Source of the DNA: Paenibacillus sp.
GTDB taxonomy: Bacteria > Bacillota > Bacilli > Paenibacillales > NBRC-103111
DNA length: 17,597 nt
Assembly: GCA_029239545.1 (NCBI GenBank)
Contig: JARBUQ010000022.1
Span: 1 to 17,597 of the forward strand
Direction of reading: 5' to 3'
The translations under genes were made by a program, and so were the position numbers. Every line of letters begins with the position of its first letter. Within the stretch, counting starts at the first letter, position 1. The notes under the pieces were generated by a model. It worked only from the letters and a program-made list of their open reading frames with translations, was not told the DNA's origin and did not search any database. Shown piece by piece: positions 14,916 through 17,597 of this stretch.

Positions 14916-15401
14916 TCACTCCTCACCTTCAGCTGGCCGATCGGCAGTGCGATATACACTTTGCGCCAAATCGGTGAAGAGGATGCCATTCAAATGATCC
15001 AGCTCATGCTGGAAAGCTCGGGCCAGAAGCTCAGAGCCTGTATATTCGATAGGATCGCCATTGCGATCTTGCCCGCGAACCGTTACGGTCAAGGAGCGAT
15101 TCACATCGCCCGTAAGTCCAGGAATGCTCAAACAGCCTTCAGGACCGAATTGTTCGCCTTCCTTATGAACCAGCTCCGGATTGACCATCTCGATCAGCCC
15201 GTTGTCATCTCCCACATCGATAACGATTACTCGTTTAAGAATACCGATCTGAGGCGCAGCAAGACCCACGCCCTCAGCATCGTACATCGTGTCCGCCATA
15301 TCATCCAGCAGCTTGTGCAGATTGGAATTAAACTTTTGTACTTGAATGGCTTTCTCTCGCAGGACGGGGTCAGGATCTTTAACAATAATACGTATGGCCA
15401 T
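14916..15401 (-). CDS. def: Peptide deformylase (type 1)
   Basis: Def removes the formyl group from the N-terminal Met of nascent proteins, undoing the Fmt modification after initiation. The 161-residue metalloenzyme has all three motifs: GVGLAAPQIG at 44-53, EGCLSIPG at 88-95 (metal ligand Cys90), and QHELDHLNG at 131-139 (His132 and His136 metal ligands, Glu133 catalytic). The EGCLSIPG form marks a type 1 enzyme, not the type 2 common as a second copy in Firmicutes. A TTG six codons upstream (15419) is in frame, but the ATG at 15401 has AAGGGGAG seven bases before it and the usual MAIRxI start. It lies 56 bp after priA with no clear promoter between. Confidence 0.97.
   Translation of the reverse strand: MAIRIIVKDPDPVLREKAIQVQKFNSNLHKLLDDMADTMYDAEGVGLAAPQIGILKRVIVIDVGDDNGLIEMVNPELVHKEGEQFGPEGCLSIPGLTGDVNRSLTVTVRGQDRNGDPIEYTGSELLARAFQHELDHLNGILFTDLAQSVYRTADRPAEGEE
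14919..14924 (-). promoter_or_regulatory. Ribosome binding site deciding the fmt start
   Basis: GAGGAG on the minus strand, within the last codons of def, lies eight bases before the ATG at 14910. It overlaps the alternative GTG, ruling that start unlikely. Confidence 0.7.
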
Positions 15402-15408
15402 TTCAACA

Positions 15409-15416
15409 CTCCCCTT
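15409..15416 (-). promoter_or_regulatory. Ribosome binding site deciding the def start
   Basis: AAGGGGAG on the minus strand, seven bases before the ATG at 15401. It lies just inside the alternative TTG start at 15419, arguing against that start. Confidence 0.7.
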
Positions 15417-15457
15417 CAACCTTTTAGTTCTTAAGTATGGTTTATAATCTTTATGAT

Positions 15458-17597
15458 CTACATCAATACTTGAGGATTCACGTCCACGCTAATGAGCAAT
15501 TTCTGCTGACGAACAAGCTCTTCAAGTGCATTCGCCGCTTCGCTGATCATGCCTGCCGCATCTAGATCCCCCCGATATTTTACCATGCATTGAAATCGAT
15601 ATCTATCCTTGATTCGAGCAATAGGCGAGGCAATAGGGCCTAACAGCTGGAACTCATAGCCTTTTTGACCATTACGAGGATTACGAGTCCATCTTTCACG
15701 CAAATGAGCGGCGAATGATTCCCCGACCCGCACCAACAGCTGAACCTGCTCATGAGAAAATGTAATAAGAATCAGATTATAAAAGGGCGGATATCCACGC
15801 TCACGTCGTGCACTCAGTTCCTCCCGCAAAAATGAGCTGTAATCATGCTGGCTTGCATGCTGAATGCTGTAATGCTCAGGAGTGTAAGTCTGGATGTATA
15901 CTTCACCTGGGAGCTTATGCCTTCCCGCGCGTCCTGCTACTTGTGTTAACAGCTGGAACGTTTTCTCCGCAGCACGAAAATCCGGTAAATTAAGCACCGT
16001 ATCGGCAGCAATAACCCCTACAAGCGTAACATCGGGAAAATCAAGTCCTTTAGCAACCATCTGGGTACCTAACAATACATCGGCCTGCTTATTGCGGAAT
16101 CGGGTCAACAGCTTCTCATGAGACCCCTTCTCGGCCGTCGTGTCCACATCCATCCGAATGACTCGAATGCCGGGAAAGAGCTTGCCGAGCTCCTCCTCCA
16201 CCCGCTGAGTTCCTGTGCCGAAATATCGGATATGCTCGCTCTCGCAGCTCGGACATTGACTCGGCTCAGGTTCGCTAAGTCCGCAATAATGGCAGCGCAT
16301 CGTACGCGATACCTGATGATAGGTCATTGCGATATCACAATGCGGACATTGAACCACGAATCCGCAAGACCTGCACATCACAAAGGTGGAATACCCTCTT
16401 CGGTTCAGGAGCAGCACAGTCTGTTCTTTCTTGTGTAACCGATCTTCAATCGCTTTATACAACGATCGGCTGAACATGGAGCGATTCCCTCCGCGCAGCT
16501 CTTCACGCAGATCCACGATCTCCACCCCAGGCAAAGGACGACCTTCTACACGCGTATCCATACGGAGCAGCTCAAAGGGAGGGGTCAATCTGCCCACTGC
16601 CTCTCCCTCAAAGGCTTCGCTTGCATATAAAGTCCGGTAATAGCTCTCCAGCGAAGGGGTGGCAGACCCCAATACTACAGCGGCTCCATGGCTGACCGCT
16701 CTAGCGATAGCCACATCGCGCGCATGATACTTGGGACTCTCTTCCTGCTTATAGGAGGATTCATGCTCTTCATCAATAATTATTAGTCCGATTTGGGTAA
16801 AAGGGGCAAACACAGCAGAACGGGCCCCGATCGCTACCTTCACCTGCTTCAAGCCAATCTTGCGCCACTCATCATAGCGTTCACCAGTAGATAACCTGCT
16901 GTGCAACACAGCGACCAAGTCTCCGAAGCGGCCTTTGAATCGCTCCACCATCTGCGGAGTTAAGGAAATTTCGGGCACAAGCACAATGGCCTCTCTACCC
17001 TGATCCAGACATTGACGAATCGCCTGTAAGTAAACCTCAGTCTTCCCGCTGCCTGTAACTCCATGTAACAGATACACCTTATGCTCCTGATTCTCTAAAG
17101 TCCGGGAAAGCGGCTCGAATACTTGCCGCTGCGTTTCCGTTAAGGGCAAAGGCTCGGTCGGCACGAAGTGGCGTCCCGCATACGGATCGCGAAATACTTC
17201 CACCTCCTGTATGTCGAGCCAACCTTTGTCCGCCAAGCTCTTGACGGTACCCGCGCTAATTCCGAGCTGCGTGAGCAGCTCTGCCAGTTTGATCGGTTCT
17301 GGGTTGTCTATAAAATGCTTCAGTACATCATGCTGCCGTTTGGCCGAGGAGCTCAATTCAGCTATAGCCTGCTCCAAAACATGTGGGTCGACCAGGGGCT
17401 GCACGGTTAAGGCTGTCTTAAGCCCCATCCGGTCTTTGACCGTCTGAACTTCATTCAGCTTGCCCTCGATCAAAAGCCGCTTGAGCAGCTTACTGTGTTC
17501 CGGAAAGCGCTGCAACAGCGCTTCAGTCCTGACTTGGCCCTTATCGCGAATATATTGCAGCAGTTCTTCTTCCTCATGATCCGCCAAGGCAAGCGAA
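15458..17597 (-). CDS. priA: Primosomal protein N' (PriA helicase), 5' end cut by the window
   Basis: PriA is a 3'-5' superfamily 2 helicase that recognises abandoned forks and reloads the replicative helicase. The frame stays open to the right edge. A TTG at 17587 could be misread as a start, but the N-terminal 3'-end-binding domain is missing, and B. subtilis PriA is about 805 residues against the 712 seen here, so the gene continues outside. Visible in order are a winged-helix region (KLAELLTQLGISAGTVKSL), Walker A GVTGSGKTE, the DEEH box in IIIDEEHESSYKQEE, GSATPSLE, and a zinc-binding insert with eight Cys (CRSCG, CPHC, CHYCG, CPSC). GTGTQRVEEELGKLFP and QVAGRAGRH (motif VI) follow, with SPIARIKDRYRFQ near the C-terminus. 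It heads the def-fmt-rsmB gene string, as in Bacillus. Confidence 0.97.
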   Translation of the reverse strand, partial: SLALADHEEEELLQYIRDKGQVRTEALLQRFPEHSKLLKRLLIEGKLNEVQTVKDRMGLKTALTVQPLVDPHVLEQAIAELSSSAKRQHDVLKHFIDNPEPIKLAELLTQLGISAGTVKSLADKGWLDIQEVEVFRDPYAGRHFVPTEPLPLTETQRQVFEPLSRTLENQEHKVYLLHGVTGSGKTEVYLQAIRQCLDQGREAIVLVPEISLTPQMVERFKGRFGDLVAVLHSRLSTGERYDEWRKIGLKQVKVAIGARSAVFAPFTQIGLIIIDEEHESSYKQEESPKYHARDVAIARAVSHGAAVVLGSATPSLESYYRTLYASEAFEGEAVGRLTPPFELLRMDTRVEGRPLPGVEIVDLREELRGGNRSMFSRSLYKAIEDRLHKKEQTVLLLNRRGYSTFVMCRSCGFVVQCPHCDIAMTYHQVSRTMRCHYCGLSEPEPSQCPSCESEHIRYFGTGTQRVEEELGKLFPGIRVIRMDVDTTAEKGSHEKLLTRFRNKQADVLLGTQMVAKGLDFPDVTLVGVIAADTVLNLPDFRAAEKTFQLLTQVAGRAGRHKLPGEVYIQTYTPEHYSIQHASQHDYSSFLREELSARRERGYPPFYNLILITFSHEQVQLLVRVGESFAAHLRERWTRNPRNGQKGYEFQLLGPIASPIARIKDRYRFQCMVKYRGDLDAAGMISEAANALEELVRQQKLLISVDVNPQVLM

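Noticed and set aside
17585..17587. TTG as the start of priA
   Set aside because: The frame continues to the window edge and the conserved N-terminal domain of PriA is missing, so the gene is simply cut by the window.
1..17597. Search for a CRISPR array, mobile element, tRNA/rRNA or defence-type cluster
   Set aside because: No regularly spaced repeats, transposase or integrase motifs, RNA genes or anomalous gene blocks were seen. All recognised genes belong to a conserved Firmicutes housekeeping neighbourhood.

Overview
This window is a core-genome segment of a low- to mid-GC endospore-forming Firmicute, most likely a Paenibacillaceae member (Paenibacillus-like; inferred from gene order, protein sequences recalled from memory and a base composition that looks near 50% GC). 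Almost everything reads on the minus strand. In transcription order (high to low coordinates) it holds priA (cut by the right edge), def, fmt, rsmB, rlmN, prpC, prkC, rsgA, rpe and a small three-helix membrane protein. After a terminator come the tiny sporulation gene spoVM, then rpmB on the plus strand, then a second minus-strand operon of an Asp23/YloU protein, fakA (YloV), a DegV/FakB-family protein and recG. After another terminator the left edge cuts the start of a stage VI sporulation protein F (SpoVIF)-like gene. This is the classic Bacillus priA-to-recG neighbourhood with local changes: no thiN after rpe (an unrecognised membrane protein sits there), and a degV gene where B. subtilis has sdaAB/sdaAA.

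Right part (6.45-17.6 kb): a tightly packed operon whose genes overlap by 1-4 bp or sit a few bp apart, except for gaps of 56 bp between priA and def and 127 bp between rsmB and rlmN. It combines replication restart (PriA), N-formyl-methionine handling (Def, Fmt), rRNA modification (RsmB, RlmN), Ser/Thr phosphorylation signalling (PrpC phosphatase, PrkC PASTA kinase), 30S maturation (RsgA) and pentose phosphate metabolism (Rpe). A terminator at 6378-6420 closes it.

Middle (5.58-6.30 kb): spoVM (26 codons, GTG start) and rpmB converge on a shared hairpin terminator. rpmB and the asp23 operon diverge from a region with two good sigma-A-type promoters.

Left part (0-5.58 kb): asp23-fakA-degV-recG form one operon ending in a strong terminator at 322-375. 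FakA and DegV are the two halves of a fatty acid kinase, so their adjacency is functionally meaningful.

I found no mobile element, CRISPR array, tRNA/rRNA or defence-like system. No intergenic stretch exceeds 300 bp. The most interesting items are modest: two diverged copies of a palindromic intergenic repeat, an in-frame 9-bp tandem repeat in the 5' end of rlmN, a Pro/Thr/Ser-rich tail on PrkC, and the unknown membrane protein coupled to rpe. Several gene starts are corrected on ribosome-binding-site evidence.
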